From: Pseudomonas sp. DTU12.3 | Lineage (GTDB): Bacteria; Pseudomonadota; Gammaproteobacteria; Pseudomonadales; Pseudomonadaceae | Reading direction: 5' to 3' | NCBI RefSeq assembly: GCF_004124275.1 | Contig: NZ_CP027218.1 | Span: forward strand, 1,429,501 to 1,493,500 | Length of the DNA stretch: 64,000 nucleotides | Shown here: one piece after another, positions 1 to 9,740 of the stretch | How the letters are laid out: every line of letters starts with the position of its first letter | How positions within the stretch are numbered: the first letter of the stretch is position 1 | Translations under genes and position numbers: made by a program | Notes under the pieces: generated by a model | Database searches by the model: none | Seen by the model: only the letters and a program-made list of their open reading frames with translations | Told to the model about the DNA's origin: nothing

Positions 1-380
1 GGCGTGCAATAAGGAAAGCCCAGATCCTGAATGGCGTGCATCAGTTCTGGTGAAAGCTTGAAATCGTGGAAGCGGGTTTTGCCTTCCTGTGGCTCGACGA
101 CGAAATCTTCGAGTTTCCACGGAATAACCGGTGCCTTGGGCTTCGGTTCGCGACGCGGTCTGGCCGGTTTCGGCTCTTCGCTGCGCGCAGGCTCGGCGGC
201 GATTGGCGCGGCCGGAGCGGGTTGCGGTTCTTGCTTCGGTGCTGCTACGGCAGCGGGGCGGTCGGCCTGGGGTGCATCGTGGCGATGACCGGGGGCGTGC
301 GACGGCGCACTGGGAACTGGCGCGAGCTGCTCAGCCTCGCTTTTACCGAACATCTTCTTGAGTGCTTCGAGCACGGTCAT
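1..380 (-). CDS. rhlB: ATP-dependent RNA helicase RhlB, 5' part only
   Basis: Only the first ~126 codons are in the window; the gene continues past base 1. The visible protein begins [19 protein letters not shown], then has a long Pro/Ala/Lys-rich low-complexity segment (about residues 20-85) and then a DEAD-box Q-motif-like region ([19 protein letters not shown]). An N-terminal basic, disordered extension before the helicase core is typical of Pseudomonas RhlB. Family role: RNA unwinding in mRNA turnover with the degradosome. It lies 96 bp downstream of estB on the same strand. The catalytic motifs are outside the window, so the call rests on the N terminus and synteny. Confidence 0.8.
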   Translation of the reverse strand, partial: MTVLEALKKMFGKSEAEQLAPVPSAPSHAPGHRHDAPQADRPAAVAAPKQEPQPAPAAPIAAEPARSEEPKPARPRREPKPKAPVIPWKLEDFVVEPQEGKTRFHDFKLSPELMHAIQDLGFPYCT

Positions 381-476
381 CTCATCAATTGGTTAAGGAA
401 TGTACGCCGGCCAGTGTAATGCAAGAAACGGGCGCGGCGTAGTGGGATGATCAAAGGGCGGGAATTGACCGGCAAA

Positions 477-1600
<1,124 letters not shown>

Positions 1601-2632
1601 ATGAAGATGTTGAAATCCACTCTGGCAATCGTGACTGCAGCAACAGTACTCGGTGTCAGCGGGTTCGCTCAGGCGGGTGCAACCCTGGATGCAGTGCAGA
1701 AGAAAGGTTTCGTGCAGTGTGGCGTGAGCGACGGTCTGCCGGGCTTCTCGGTTCCGGACGCTACCGGCAAGATCCTCGGGATCGACGCTGACGTCTGCCG
1801 CGCTGTGGCCGCCGCTGTTTTCGGCGACGCGACCAAGGTCAAGTTCAGTCAGTTGAACGCCAAGGAGCGCTTCACCGCGCTGCAATCCGGCGAGATCGAC
1901 ATCCTGTCGCGCAACACCACCATGACCAGCTCCCGCGATGCGGGCATGGGCCTGAAATTCCCGGGCTTCATTACCTACTACGACGGCATCGGCTTCCTGG
2001 TTAACAACAAGCTGGGCGTGAAGAGTGCCAAAGAGCTGGACGGTGCAACCATCTGCATCCAGGCCGGTACCACCACCGAGCTGAACGTTTCCGACTACTT
2101 CCGTGGCAACGGTCTGAAATACACCCCGATCACTTTCGACACCTCCGATGAAAGCGCCAAGTCGCTGGAATCCGGTCGTTGCGACGTGCTGACCTCCGAC
2201 AAGTCCCAACTGTTCGCCCAGCGCAGCAAGCTGGCCTCGCCGAAGGACTACGTGGTTCTGCCGGAAACCATTTCCAAGGAACCACTGGGCCCGGTCGTAC
2301 GTAACGGCGATGACGAGTGGCTGGCCATCATTCGCTGGGTTGGCTACGCCATGCTCAACGCTGAAGAAGCCGGCATCACCTCGAAAAACGTTGAAGCCGA
2401 AGCCAAGTCCACCAAGAACCCGGACGTTGCGCGTCTGCTGGGCGGCGACGGTGAATACGGCAAGGACTTGAAACTGCCGAAGGACTGGGTCGTACAGATC
2501 GTCAAGCAAGTCGGCAACTACGGTGAAATCTTCGAGAAAAACCTCGGCAAGAGCACTCCGCTGGAAATCGACCGTGGCCTGAACGCCCTGTGGAACAACG
2601 GCGGCATTCAGTACGCACCACCAGTGCGCTAA
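1601..2632 (+). CDS. aapJ: General L-amino acid ABC transporter, periplasmic binding protein
   Basis: This 343-residue protein is an SBP_bac_3-type polar amino acid receptor. It has a clear Sec signal peptide (basic MKMLKS, hydrophobic core, cleavage after AQA near residue 25). The body shows the AapJ/BztA pattern (GVSDGLPGFSVPDATGKILGID, then RNTTMTSSRDAG). In the family it delivers a broad range of L-amino acids to the AapQM permease. The start follows a GGAGG ribosome-binding site. It is the first gene of aapJQMP and is separated from aapQ by 65 bp that contain a stable hairpin. Confidence 0.95.
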   Translation: MKMLKSTLAIVTAATVLGVSGFAQAGATLDAVQKKGFVQCGVSDGLPGFSVPDATGKILGIDADVCRAVAAAVFGDATKVKFSQLNAKERFTALQSGEIDILSRNTTMTSSRDAGMGLKFPGFITYYDGIGFLVNNKLGVKSAKELDGATICIQAGTTTELNVSDYFRGNGLKYTPITFDTSDESAKSLESGRCDVLTSDKSQLFAQRSKLASPKDYVVLPETISKEPLGPVVRNGDDEWLAIIRWVGYAMLNAEEAGITSKNVEAEAKSTKNPDVARLLGGDGEYGKDLKLPKDWVVQIVKQVGNYGEIFEKNLGKSTPLEIDRGLNALWNNGGIQYAPPVR

Positions 2633-2642
2633 TGGTTCTATC

Positions 2643-2665
2643 GCCCGGCGGGCCAACCGCCGGGT
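2643..2665 (+). other. Intercistronic stem-loop between aapJ and aapQ
   Basis: CCCGGCGG, a 5-nt loop and CCGCCGGG form a perfect 8-bp GC stem 11 bases after the aapJ stop codon, with no following T-run. Such hairpins after binding-protein genes often protect the upstream mRNA and give excess receptor over permease; that role is inferred here. Confidence 0.7.
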
Positions 2666-2697
2666 GATGTTCTGTTCCATTTCTTGCGGGGCACTTC

Positions 2698-3879
2698 ATG
2701 CAAAATTCAATCGGCGCACCAAAGCAGAGGCTCAGCCTCAGCGATCCACGAGTGCGTGCGTGGCTATTCCAGATCATCACCGTTGTCGCGGTGGTCTCGA
2801 TGGGCTGGTACCTGTTCGACAACACCCAAACCAACCTGCAGCACCGGGGCATCACTTCCGGCTTCAGTTTTCTCGAGCGCAGTGCCGGCTTCGGCATCGC
2901 TCAACACCTGATCGACTACACCGAAGCGGACAGTTATGCCCGCGTCTTTGTCATCGGTCTGCTCAACACCTTGCTGGTGACGGTCATCGGCGTGATCCTG
3001 GCGACAATCCTCGGCTTCATCATCGGTGTCGCCCGGCTGTCGCAGAACTGGATCATCAGCAAGCTGGCGACGGTGTACGTGGAAGTCTTCCGCAACATTC
3101 CGCCGCTGCTGCAAATCCTGTTCTGGTACTTCGCGGTGTTCCTGACCATGCCGGGGCCGCGCAACAGTCACAACTTCGGCGACACCTTCTTCGTCAGCAG
3201 CCGTGGCCTGAACATGCCGGCCGCGCTGATGGCTGACGGTTTCTGGGCGTTCGCGATCAGTGTTGTGGTGGCGATCATCGGCATCGTGCTGATGAACCGC
3301 TGGGCAACCAAGCGCTTTGAAGAAACCGGTGTGCCGTTCCACAAGTTCTGGGTGGGCCTGGCAATTCTGCTGGTGATTCCAAGCTTGTGCGCGTTGATTT
3401 TCGGCGCTCCGCTGCACTGGGAAATGCCCAAGTTGCAGGGCTTCAACTTCGTCGGCGGCTGGGTGCTGATCCCGGAGCTGCTTGCCTTGACCCTGGCCCT
3501 GACCGTGTACACCGCAGCGTTTATCGCCGAGATCGTACGTTCGGGGATCAAGTCGGTCAGCCATGGCCAGACCGAAGCGGCGCGTTCGCTCGGCCTGCGC
3601 AACGGCCCGACTCTGCGCAAGGTGATCATTCCGCAAGCCCTGCGCGTGATCATTCCGCCGCTGACCAGCCAATACCTCAACCTGGCGAAGAACTCCTCGC
3701 TGGCGGCCGGTATCGGTTATCCGGAAATGGTTTCGCTGTTCGCCGGCACCGTGCTCAACCAGACCGGGCAGGCCATCGAAGTCATAGCCATCACCATGAG
3801 CGTGTACCTGGCGATCAGTATCAGCATTTCCCTGCTGATGAACTGGTACAACAAGCGCATTGCGCTGATCGAGCGGTAA
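2698..3879 (+). CDS. aapQ: General L-amino acid ABC transporter, permease AapQ
   Basis: This 393-residue inner-membrane permease belongs to the HisM/GlnP superfamily. An N-terminal transmembrane segment (about residues 25-45) is followed by a periplasmic insertion and several further membrane spans. The conserved cytoplasmic EAA loop, which docks to the ATPase, reads GQTEAARSLGLRNGPTLRKVI near residues 290-310. The long insertion relative to single-amino-acid permeases is typical of the Aap/Bzt subfamily. It would form a heterodimer with AapM. The aapQ stop is 10 bp before the aapM start. Confidence 0.94.
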   Translation: MQNSIGAPKQRLSLSDPRVRAWLFQIITVVAVVSMGWYLFDNTQTNLQHRGITSGFSFLERSAGFGIAQHLIDYTEADSYARVFVIGLLNTLLVTVIGVILATILGFIIGVARLSQNWIISKLATVYVEVFRNIPPLLQILFWYFAVFLTMPGPRNSHNFGDTFFVSSRGLNMPAALMADGFWAFAISVVVAIIGIVLMNRWATKRFEETGVPFHKFWVGLAILLVIPSLCALIFGAPLHWEMPKLQGFNFVGGWVLIPELLALTLALTVYTAAFIAEIVRSGIKSVSHGQTEAARSLGLRNGPTLRKVIIPQALRVIIPPLTSQYLNLAKNSSLAAGIGYPEMVSLFAGTVLNQTGQAIEVIAITMSVYLAISISISLLMNWYNKRIALIER

Positions 3880-3889
3880 GGAAAAGCGC

Positions 3890-4984
3890 ATGAGTACTCA
3901 TACTTTCAAACCCGACATGCCCCCACCGAACAGCAGTATCGGCGTGGTGGCGTGGATGCGCGCGAACATGTTTTCCAGCTGGCTCAACACCTTGCTGACA
4001 CTGTTTGCGTTCTATCTGATTTATCTCGTTGTGCCACCGATCCTCAGCTGGGCCATTCTCGACGCCAACTGGGTCGGCACCACCCGCGCCGACTGCACCA
4101 AGGACGGCGCCTGCTGGGTGTTCATTCAGCAGCGTTTCGGCCAGTTCATGTACGGCTACTACCCGCCGGAACTGCGCTGGCGCGTCGACCTGACCGTGTG
4201 GCTGGCGGTCCTCGGTGCGGCGCCATTGTTCATCTCGCGCGTACCGCATAAAGCGATCTACGGGCTGAGCTTTCTGGTGCTGTACCCGATCATCGCCTTC
4301 ACCCTGTTGCACGGTGGTTTCGGCCTGACCCAAGTGGCGACCAGCCAGTGGGGCGGCCTGATGCTGACCCTGGTAATCGCCACTGTCGGCATCGCCGGTG
4401 CGTTGCCGTTGGGGATTGTCCTGGCGCTGGGGCGTCGTTCGAACATGCCGGCGATTCGGGTGGTCTGCGTGACCTTCATCGAGTTCTGGCGCGGCGTGCC
4501 GTTGATCACTGTGCTGTTCATGTCTTCGGTGATGCTGCCGCTGTTCCTGCCTGAAGGCATGAACTTCGACAAGCTGCTGCGGGCGTTGATCGGGGTGATC
4601 CTGTTCCAGTCGGCGTATGTCGCCGAAGTGGTGCGCGGCGGTCTGCAAGCGATCCCCAAAGGGCAATACGAAGCGGCCGCAGCGATGGGCCTCGGTTACT
4701 GGCGTTCGATGGGCCTGGTGATTCTGCCGCAAGCCCTGAAGCTGGTGATCCCCGGCATCGTCAACACCTTCATTGCGCTGTTCAAGGACACCAGCCTTGT
4801 GATCATCATCGGCCTCTTTGACCTGCTCAACAGCGTCAAGCAAGCCGCTGCCGATCCGAAATGGCTGGGCATGGCCACCGAAGGCTACGTGTTCGCCGCC
4901 CTGGTGTTCTGGATTTTCTGTTTTGGTATGTCGCGCTATTCCATGCATCTGGAACGCAAGCTCGACACTGGCCACAAGCGTTAG
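3890..4984 (+). CDS. aapM: General L-amino acid ABC transporter, permease AapM
   Basis: This 364-residue protein is the second permease subunit of the Aap system. It has an N-terminal membrane span, a periplasmic stretch with two cysteines (ADCTKDGACW), and a C-terminal permease domain with the EAA loop GQYEAAAAMGLGYWRSMGLV. It pairs with AapQ in the inner membrane. A GGAAAAG ribosome-binding site precedes the ATG, and 11 bp separate it from aapP. Confidence 0.94.
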   Translation: MSTHTFKPDMPPPNSSIGVVAWMRANMFSSWLNTLLTLFAFYLIYLVVPPILSWAILDANWVGTTRADCTKDGACWVFIQQRFGQFMYGYYPPELRWRVDLTVWLAVLGAAPLFISRVPHKAIYGLSFLVLYPIIAFTLLHGGFGLTQVATSQWGGLMLTLVIATVGIAGALPLGIVLALGRRSNMPAIRVVCVTFIEFWRGVPLITVLFMSSVMLPLFLPEGMNFDKLLRALIGVILFQSAYVAEVVRGGLQAIPKGQYEAAAAMGLGYWRSMGLVILPQALKLVIPGIVNTFIALFKDTSLVIIIGLFDLLNSVKQAAADPKWLGMATEGYVFAALVFWIFCFGMSRYSMHLERKLDTGHKR

Positions 4985-4995
4985 GAGTTCTGTAA

Positions 4996-5760
4996 ATGAG
5001 TGAAGCAATCAAAAAGCCTGTGGGTCCTGAAGGCATTATTCAGATGCAGGGCGTCAACAAGTGGTACGGCCAGTTCCACGTGCTCAAAGACATCAACCTC
5101 AACGTCAAACAGGGCGAGCGTATCGTTCTGTGCGGCCCGTCAGGTTCCGGCAAATCGACGACGATTCGCTGCCTCAATCGTCTGGAAGAACACCAGCAGG
5201 GCCGCATCGTTGTCGATGGCGTGGAACTGACCAACGACCTCAAGCAGATCGAAGCGATCCGCCGTGAAGTCGGCATGGTGTTCCAGCACTTCAACCTGTT
5301 CCCGCACCTGACCATTCTGCAGAACTGCACCCTGGCGCCGATGTGGGTACGCAAGATGCCCAAGCGCAAGGCCGAGGAAATCGCCATGCATTACCTGGAG
5401 CGCGTACGCATTCCGGAGCAGGCGCACAAATTCCCGGGGCAACTGTCCGGCGGTCAGCAGCAGCGTGTGGCGATTGCCCGCGCCCTGTGCATGAAGCCGA
5501 AAATCATGCTGTTCGATGAACCGACTTCAGCGCTCGATCCGGAGATGGTGAAAGAGGTTCTGGACACCATGATCGGCTTGGCTGAAGACGGCATGACCAT
5601 GCTCTGCGTAACCCACGAAATGGGCTTCGCCCGCACCGTGGCCAATCGCGTGATCTTCATGGACAAGGGCGAGATCGTCGAGCAGGCAGCGCCGAATGAC
5701 TTCTTCGATAACCCGCAGAATGAGCGGACGAAGTTGTTCTTGAGTCAGATTTTGCATTGA
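4996..5760 (+). CDS. aapP: General L-amino acid ABC transporter, ATP-binding protein
   Basis: This 254-residue ABC ATPase carries Walker [10 protein letters not shown] (residues 47-55), the signature LSGGQ (150-154), Walker B IMLFDEP (170-176) and the switch histidine in CVTHEMG. It closely resembles GlnQ/HisP-type amino acid importers. It energises AapQM. It is the last gene of aapJQMP and ends 20 bp before a rho-independent terminator. Confidence 0.96.
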   Translation: MSEAIKKPVGPEGIIQMQGVNKWYGQFHVLKDINLNVKQGERIVLCGPSGSGKSTTIRCLNRLEEHQQGRIVVDGVELTNDLKQIEAIRREVGMVFQHFNLFPHLTILQNCTLAPMWVRKMPKRKAEEIAMHYLERVRIPEQAHKFPGQLSGGQQQRVAIARALCMKPKIMLFDEPTSALDPEMVKEVLDTMIGLAEDGMTMLCVTHEMGFARTVANRVIFMDKGEIVEQAAPNDFFDNPQNERTKLFLSQILH

Positions 5761-5779
5761 TCGACTCCAGGCGCTGAAA

Positions 5780-5812
5780 TAAACCCGGATTGAGTTCCGG
5801 GTTTATTTTGTC
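5780..5812 (+). terminator. Terminator after aapP, probably bidirectional
   Basis: AAACCCGGA and TTCCGGGTTT form a stem with a short loop followed by ATTTTG. The other strand also has AAACCCGG...GGGTTTATTT, so it can serve the convergent mqsRA operon, whose last stop lies at 5818. Confidence 0.8.
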
Positions 5813-5817
5813 CGGTG

Positions 5818-6306
5818 TCAGGAGGTCAATACAGGTTCCTGTTCTGGGTAACGCGCAGCCATTAGCTGCTTGAGATCGTTACCTTGATTGACTGTCTGTA
5901 CGTCGGCCAGCAAATGCGGATGGCGATCCAGTAGTTGCATCAAGGTGAGCAGCGGTTGAGGAGGAGAAAGCTCGCCCCGCTCGTAGCGTGAAAATGCATT
6001 GTGTCCTCCACCCGATAACAACTTCACCGCGTTCCTTTGTGTGAGATGAAGCTTAAGTCGGATGCGTTTCATCTCGGCGCCAATAAGTCGAAGGGAGTCT
6101 TCGAGCAAACGATCCCCGGCGTCCACGTAGCGTTCAGCGCTGTCGGTGTCCTTGTCAAAAATGATTTCACCGCACACCCTGCACTCCCAACCGGCAAGAT
6201 TGTGCACGAGCCGCGAAAACTGTTTGTAATTGACGGTGAGACTGCGACTTCGAAAATGACTCATTCCGTCTTCTGTGCCGCAACTGATGCACGGTTTTTT
6301 GCTCAT
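5818..6306 (-). CDS. mqsA: Antitoxin and autorepressor MqsA
   Basis: The 162-residue antitoxin has an N-terminal zinc-binding domain with two CxxC pairs (Cys6/Cys9 and Cys42/Cys45) and a C-terminal Xre-type helix-turn-helix (about residues 80-140). The signature GGGHNAFSRYERG contains Asn103 and Arg107, equivalent to the DNA-contacting Asn97 and Arg101 of E. coli MqsA. It is about 30 residues longer than the E. coli protein, mostly through a C-terminal tail after HPHLL. It neutralises MqsR and should repress the operon through the palindrome at 6638-6660. Its ATG overlaps the mqsR stop by 4 bases, so the two are translationally coupled, toxin first. Confidence 0.93.
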   Translation of the reverse strand: MSKKPCISCGTEDGMSHFRSRSLTVNYKQFSRLVHNLAGWECRVCGEIIFDKDTDSAERYVDAGDRLLEDSLRLIGAEMKRIRLKLHLTQRNAVKLLSGGGHNAFSRYERGELSPPQPLLTLMQLLDRHPHLLADVQTVNQGNDLKQLMAARYPEQEPVLTS

Positions 6307-6614
6307 GTGTTTTTCTCCTTGAAGGAGATTACCGGGGGCCCACCGCTAGAGCAGTAAGTCACTTTGATGTAAATCTCCAAACCACGAAACGAGGTGTGAT
6401 AAACGTCATGCCAGTTGCGATGGTTGGAGTAGGACGTCATGGATTTGTAAAGCATGCGCCGCTCAAGCGAGCAGACGATATGCATCATTGATTCATATGA
6501 CATGCCCATTTCCCTGCCAATCTCCAACGCGCGTCGGGTGAAGGCTTCTTTGCCGCGTCGCACGACATCCACCTTGATCACCGCCAAGTCGTAATGGGGC
6601 GTGTTCTTCTCCAT
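6303..6614 (-). CDS. mqsR: mRNA interferase toxin MqsR
   Basis: The 103-residue toxin aligns along its length with E. coli MqsR (98 residues): start MEKNTPH, central LYKSMTSYSNHRNWHDVY, C-terminal VISFKEK. MqsR is a RelE/YoeB-fold, ribosome-independent endoribonuclease that cuts mRNA at GCU or GCA sites. Lys57, Tyr82 and Lys99 correspond to the E. coli functional residues Lys56, Tyr81 and Lys96. The E. coli Gln68 position is His69 here. It is the first gene of the toxin-antitoxin operon, the reverse of the usual order but normal for mqsRA. Confidence 0.93.
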   Translation of the reverse strand: MEKNTPHYDLAVIKVDVVRRGKEAFTRRALEIGREMGMSYESMMHIVCSLERRMLYKSMTSYSNHRNWHDVYHTSFRGLEIYIKVTYCSSGGPPVISFKEKNT

Positions 6615-6637
6615 AAGAAACCAAAACCCTGTCCTTG

Positions 6638-6667
6638 AAATTACCCTTAAAGGGTAATTTTGACCAA
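6638..6667 (-). promoter_or_regulatory. mqsRA promoter with palindromic MqsA operator
   Basis: Bases 6638-6660 form a perfect inverted repeat, AAATTACCCTT-A-AAGGGTAATTT. Its inner part ACCCT...AGGGT resembles the E. coli MqsA site AACCT...AGGTT. On the minus strand a TTGGTC -35 (6662-6667) and TAATTT -10 (6638-6643) are 18 bp apart, so the operator fills the spacer and the -10 box. Repressor binding would block RNA polymerase directly. Confidence 0.75.
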
Positions 6668-6747
6668 TCGAAAATACTGCTCCATGTGTCGCCTTTTGAC
6701 CCTAGGTGGTTGCCGTCCTACATGGGTCTGACTAACATGTCGGAAAA

Positions 6748-6768
6748 TTCATCCTATGATTGGATGAA
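6748..6768 (+). promoter_or_regulatory. Candidate operator of the GntR/FCD regulator
   Basis: TTCATCC, a 7-nt spacer and GGATGAA form a perfect inverted repeat ending 12 bp before the regulator's ATG. Its size and position suit a dimeric FCD-type GntR repressor that controls its own gene. It also argues against the in-frame TTG at 6760 as start, because that codon lies inside the palindrome. Confidence 0.5.
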
Positions 6769-6780
6769 AGGGCGAACTCT

Positions 6781-7440
6781 ATGTCAGACATTTCTCCACT
6801 CATCAAACGATCCCTGGTTGATCAGGCCCTGGATCAGCTTCGCCAGCGCATCAACAGCGGCGCCTGGCAGGTTGGCGAGCGATTGCCGACCGAGCCCGAG
6901 CTGTGCGCCGAGCTGGGCATCAGCCGCAACACCGTGCGTGAAGCCATGCGCGTATTGGCCTTTTCCGGATTGATCGAAATTCGCCAGGGCGATGGCAGTT
7001 ACTTGCGCGCGGTGGTCGATCCGCTCGACACGCTGAAAGCGCTGTCGCGTTGCTCGCTCGATCAAGCGCGGGAAACCCGGCACATCCTCGAAGTCGAGGC
7101 GATCGGCCTAGCGGCATTACGCCGTACCGACGCAGACCTCGCGGCATTGCGTGAAGCGCTCGGCACCAGCGGCAGCCACTATCACGGCGATCTCGATACC
7201 TTCATCGCCTGCGATCTGGTGTTCCATCGCCGCTTGGTCGACGCCGCACACAACCCGACGCTCAGCGAGTTGTATGGCTATTTCTCCAGCGTCGTCGGTG
7301 CGCAATTGCGCCAGACCCTGAACATCGTCCCGCGCCGACAGGAAGTGTTCGACCTGCACATCGAGTTGCTCGAAGCGGTCGAACAACGCGACCCGGAACG
7401 GGCCAAAGCCTTGTCGAGGCAGTTGATCAATGAACCTTGA
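6781..7440 (+). CDS. GntR-family transcriptional regulator, FCD subfamily
   Basis: This 219-residue protein has an N-terminal winged helix-turn-helix of the GntR type (residues 10-75, with LPTEPELCAELGISRNTVREAMRVL) and a C-terminal all-helical FCD ligand domain (about 85-215; acidic and histidine residues in DLVFHRRLVDAAHNP). FCD regulators usually sense small carboxylates. I chose the ATG at 6781 because AAAGGG precedes it at proper spacing. It overlaps or nearly abuts the next gene, an MFS exporter, which is its most likely target. The ligand is unknown. Confidence 0.88.
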   Translation: MSDISPLIKRSLVDQALDQLRQRINSGAWQVGERLPTEPELCAELGISRNTVREAMRVLAFSGLIEIRQGDGSYLRAVVDPLDTLKALSRCSLDQARETRHILEVEAIGLAALRRTDADLAALREALGTSGSHYHGDLDTFIACDLVFHRRLVDAAHNPTLSELYGYFSSVVGAQLRQTLNIVPRRQEVFDLHIELLEAVEQRDPERAKALSRQLINEP

Positions 7441-7453
7441 AACCGAGAAATCC

Positions 7454-8734
7454 ATGTCCCGCAACGAGATAACCACAGCGCCGACACGCACGGCAGAACT
7501 AGAAGAGCTGCTGATCGACGCCGAGGCCGATGACGAGCAAGTCCAGCAAAGCCATCCGCTGGTGCGCCGTCCGTGGCTGCTGCTGTTGGGGCTGATTCTG
7601 GTGGCACTGAACCTGCGTCCGGCACTGTCGAGCATGGCGCCGCTGCTTAGTGACGTCTCGAAAAGTCTGGGTCTGTCCGCTGCTCAGGCCGGTTTGCTGA
7701 CCACGCTGCCGGTACTTTGCCTGGGGCTGTTTGCCCCGCTTGCGCCAATCCTCGCGCGGCGTTTCGGTGCCGAGCGCGTGGTGCTGGGGATTCTGCTGAC
7801 ACTGGCTGGCGGGATCATCCTGCGCAGTAACTTCGGTGAAATCGGCCTGTTCGCTGGCAGCGTGCTGGGCGGCGCCAGTATCGGCATCGTCGGTGTATTG
7901 CTGCCGGGCATCGTCAAGCGCGACTTCGCCAAACACGCGGGCACCATGACGGGTGTCTACACCATGGCCTTGTGTCTGGGCGCGGCGATGGCCGCGGGAT
8001 CAAGTGTGCCATTGAGCGAGCATTTTGGCGGAAGCTGGGCAGTCGGCCTGGGCTTCTGGGTCATCCCGGCGCTGATTGCGGCGCTGTTCTGGTTGCCGCA
8101 GGTCGGGCAGAAACATGGCGCACATAACGTTGCCTATCGCGTGCGCGGTCTGTTGCGTGATCCGCTGGCCTGGCAGGTGACGTTGTACATGGGCCTGCAA
8201 TCGTCGCTGGCGTACATCGTGTTCGGTTGGTTGCCGTCGATCCTCATCGGTCGCGGGCTGACGCCGACTCAAGCGGGTCTGGTGTTGTCCGGTTCGGTGA
8301 TCATCCAGCTCGCCAGTTCGCTCGCGGCTCCGTGGCTGGCGACTCGCGGCAAAGATCAGCGTCTGGCCATCGTCGTGGTCATGGCATTGACCCTCGCAGG
8401 TTTGTTCGGTTGCCTGTACGCGCCAATCGACGGGCTGTGGGGCTGGGCGATTCTGCTGGGTCTGGGGCAGGGCGGTACGTTCAGCCTGGCGTTGACCCTG
8501 ATCGTGTTGCGTTCGCGGGATTCGCACGTTGCGGCGAACCTGTCGAGCATGTCCCAGGGTTTCGGCTACACGCTGGCGTCGATGGGGCCGTTCGCGGTCG
8601 GCATCGTGCACGACTGGACCGGTGGCTGGAATGCGGTGGGCTGGATCTTTGGCATCATCGGCACAGGCGCGATCATCGCCGGCCTCGGCGCCGGCCGTGC
8701 ACTGTACGTGCAAGTGCAAAGCGAAAAAATCTGA
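7454..8734 (+). CDS. CynX/NimT-family MFS transporter
   Basis: This ~426-residue protein has about 12 transmembrane segments after a ~45-residue acidic cytoplasmic N terminus. The first helix carries the CynX/NimT/YeaN family pattern ALNLRPALSSMAPLL. Members move cyanate, 2-nitroimidazole or other small anions, but the substrate cannot be read from sequence. An alternative ATG at 7430 would add eight residues and overlap the regulator by 11 bp; neither start has a strong ribosome-binding site. Coupling to the upstream FCD regulator suggests ligand-induced export or uptake. Confidence 0.88.
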   Translation: MSRNEITTAPTRTAELEELLIDAEADDEQVQQSHPLVRRPWLLLLGLILVALNLRPALSSMAPLLSDVSKSLGLSAAQAGLLTTLPVLCLGLFAPLAPILARRFGAERVVLGILLTLAGGIILRSNFGEIGLFAGSVLGGASIGIVGVLLPGIVKRDFAKHAGTMTGVYTMALCLGAAMAAGSSVPLSEHFGGSWAVGLGFWVIPALIAALFWLPQVGQKHGAHNVAYRVRGLLRDPLAWQVTLYMGLQSSLAYIVFGWLPSILIGRGLTPTQAGLVLSGSVIIQLASSLAAPWLATRGKDQRLAIVVVMALTLAGLFGCLYAPIDGLWGWAILLGLGQGGTFSLALTLIVLRSRDSHVAANLSSMSQGFGYTLASMGPFAVGIVHDWTGGWNAVGWIFGIIGTGAIIAGLGAGRALYVQVQSEKI

Positions 8735-8738
8735 CCCT

Positions 8739-8825
8739 TGTAGGAGCTGCGGCACGCTGCGATCTTTTGATCTTGATCCTTGGTCAATCAACATCAAAAG
8801 ATCGCAGCGTTCCGCAGCTCCTACA
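8739..8825. repeat. REP pair (REPIN-like), GTAGGAGCTGC family
   Basis: Two REP arms in inverted orientation flank an AT-richer spacer. Both arms carry the GCG..CGC variant stem (GCTGCGGCACGCTGC and GCTGCGGAACGCTGC). It follows the MFS gene, so it may act as a 3' mRNA structure. Confidence 0.9.
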
Positions 8826-8927
8826 GGGTTTTTTGTGTTGTTGGTATTCGGTGGGCGAATGCCGATAGTGTTTCTGCGGTTTGCAGATTATCGTGCTGGC
8901 AATCTGTACCTCTTTTGGAGATAGCCC

Positions 8928-9398
8928 ATGAGTGAAGCCCACGCCGCGTTGATCACCCGGTTCTACGAAGCCTTCAAACGTCTGGATGCCGAGGCCATGG
9001 CTGCCTGCTATACCGATGACGTGGTGTTCAGCGATCCGGCCTTCGGCGAACTGCGCGGGCGCGATGCCGGCGACATGTGGCGCATGCTCACCACCCGGGC
9101 CAAAGACTTCTCCCTGACCTTCGACAACGTTCGCGCCGATGAGCGCAGCGGCGGCGCCCATTGGGTCGCGACCTACCTGTTCAGCCAGACCGGCAATGTC
9201 GTGGTCAACGATATCCAGGCCCGTTTCGTCTTCCGTGACGGCAAGATCTGCGAGCACCACGACCACTTCGATTTGTGGCGCTGGTCGCGTCAGGCCCTGG
9301 GTTTCAAAGGCCTGCTGCTCGGTTGGACGCCGCTGGTACGCAATGCCGTGCGGGCGCAGGCATTGAAGGGACTGAAGGCATTTCAGGCCAGTCGCTGA
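8928..9398 (+). CDS. SnoaL/NTF2-like domain protein
   Basis: The 156-residue protein has the cone-shaped NTF2/SnoaL-like fold pattern: an N-terminal helix pair (LITRFYEAFKRLDAEAMAACYTDDVVFSDP) followed by beta strands ending in FRDGKICEHHDHFDLWRW. Such proteins bind or isomerise small hydrophobic ligands, but this family includes many of unknown role. A TTTTGGAGATAG ribosome-binding site lies just before the ATG. It stands alone between a REP pair and the GIY-YIG gene, so no pathway is indicated. Confidence 0.8.
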   Translation: MSEAHAALITRFYEAFKRLDAEAMAACYTDDVVFSDPAFGELRGRDAGDMWRMLTTRAKDFSLTFDNVRADERSGGAHWVATYLFSQTGNVVVNDIQARFVFRDGKICEHHDHFDLWRWSRQALGFKGLLLGWTPLVRNAVRAQALKGLKAFQASR

Positions 9399-9437
9399 TA
9401 AGATCGCGGCCTGTTTCCTACACGTCCTGATCCCGAA

Positions 9438-9740
9438 GTGACCAGCCTGAGCGAAAAATCCATCGATGTTGCCGAGCCGGTGAGCAAATCCTGGTTCGTC
9501 TACCTCGTTCGCGCGGCCAATGGCTCTTTGTATTGCGGGATCAGTGACGATCCGGTGCGCCGTTTTGCCAAGCACCAGAGCGGTAAAGGCGCGCGGTTCT
9601 TCCTCTCCAGCCCGGCCATGGCGCTGGTCTATACCGAGCTGTGCCGCGACAAGAGCGATGCCTTGCGCCAGGAACGGCTGATCAAAAAGCTGCGCAAGAG
9701 CGCCAAGGAATGCCTGGTTGCGTCTTATCAATCTGACTGA
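9438..9740 (+). CDS. GIY-YIG nuclease domain protein (YhbQ/UPF0213 type)
   Basis: This 100-residue protein is a stand-alone GIY-YIG domain: [16 protein letters not shown] supplies the two signature strands, Arg residues follow in DPVRRFAKH, and the metal-binding Glu is in RQERLIKKL. It belongs to the small UPF0213/YhbQ group, whose role in DNA processing is poorly defined. The start is a GTG 39 bp after the preceding gene; no better start is visible. Confidence 0.85.
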   Translation: MTSLSEKSIDVAEPVSKSWFVYLVRAANGSLYCGISDDPVRRFAKHQSGKGARFFLSSPAMALVYTELCRDKSDALRQERLIKKLRKSAKECLVASYQSD

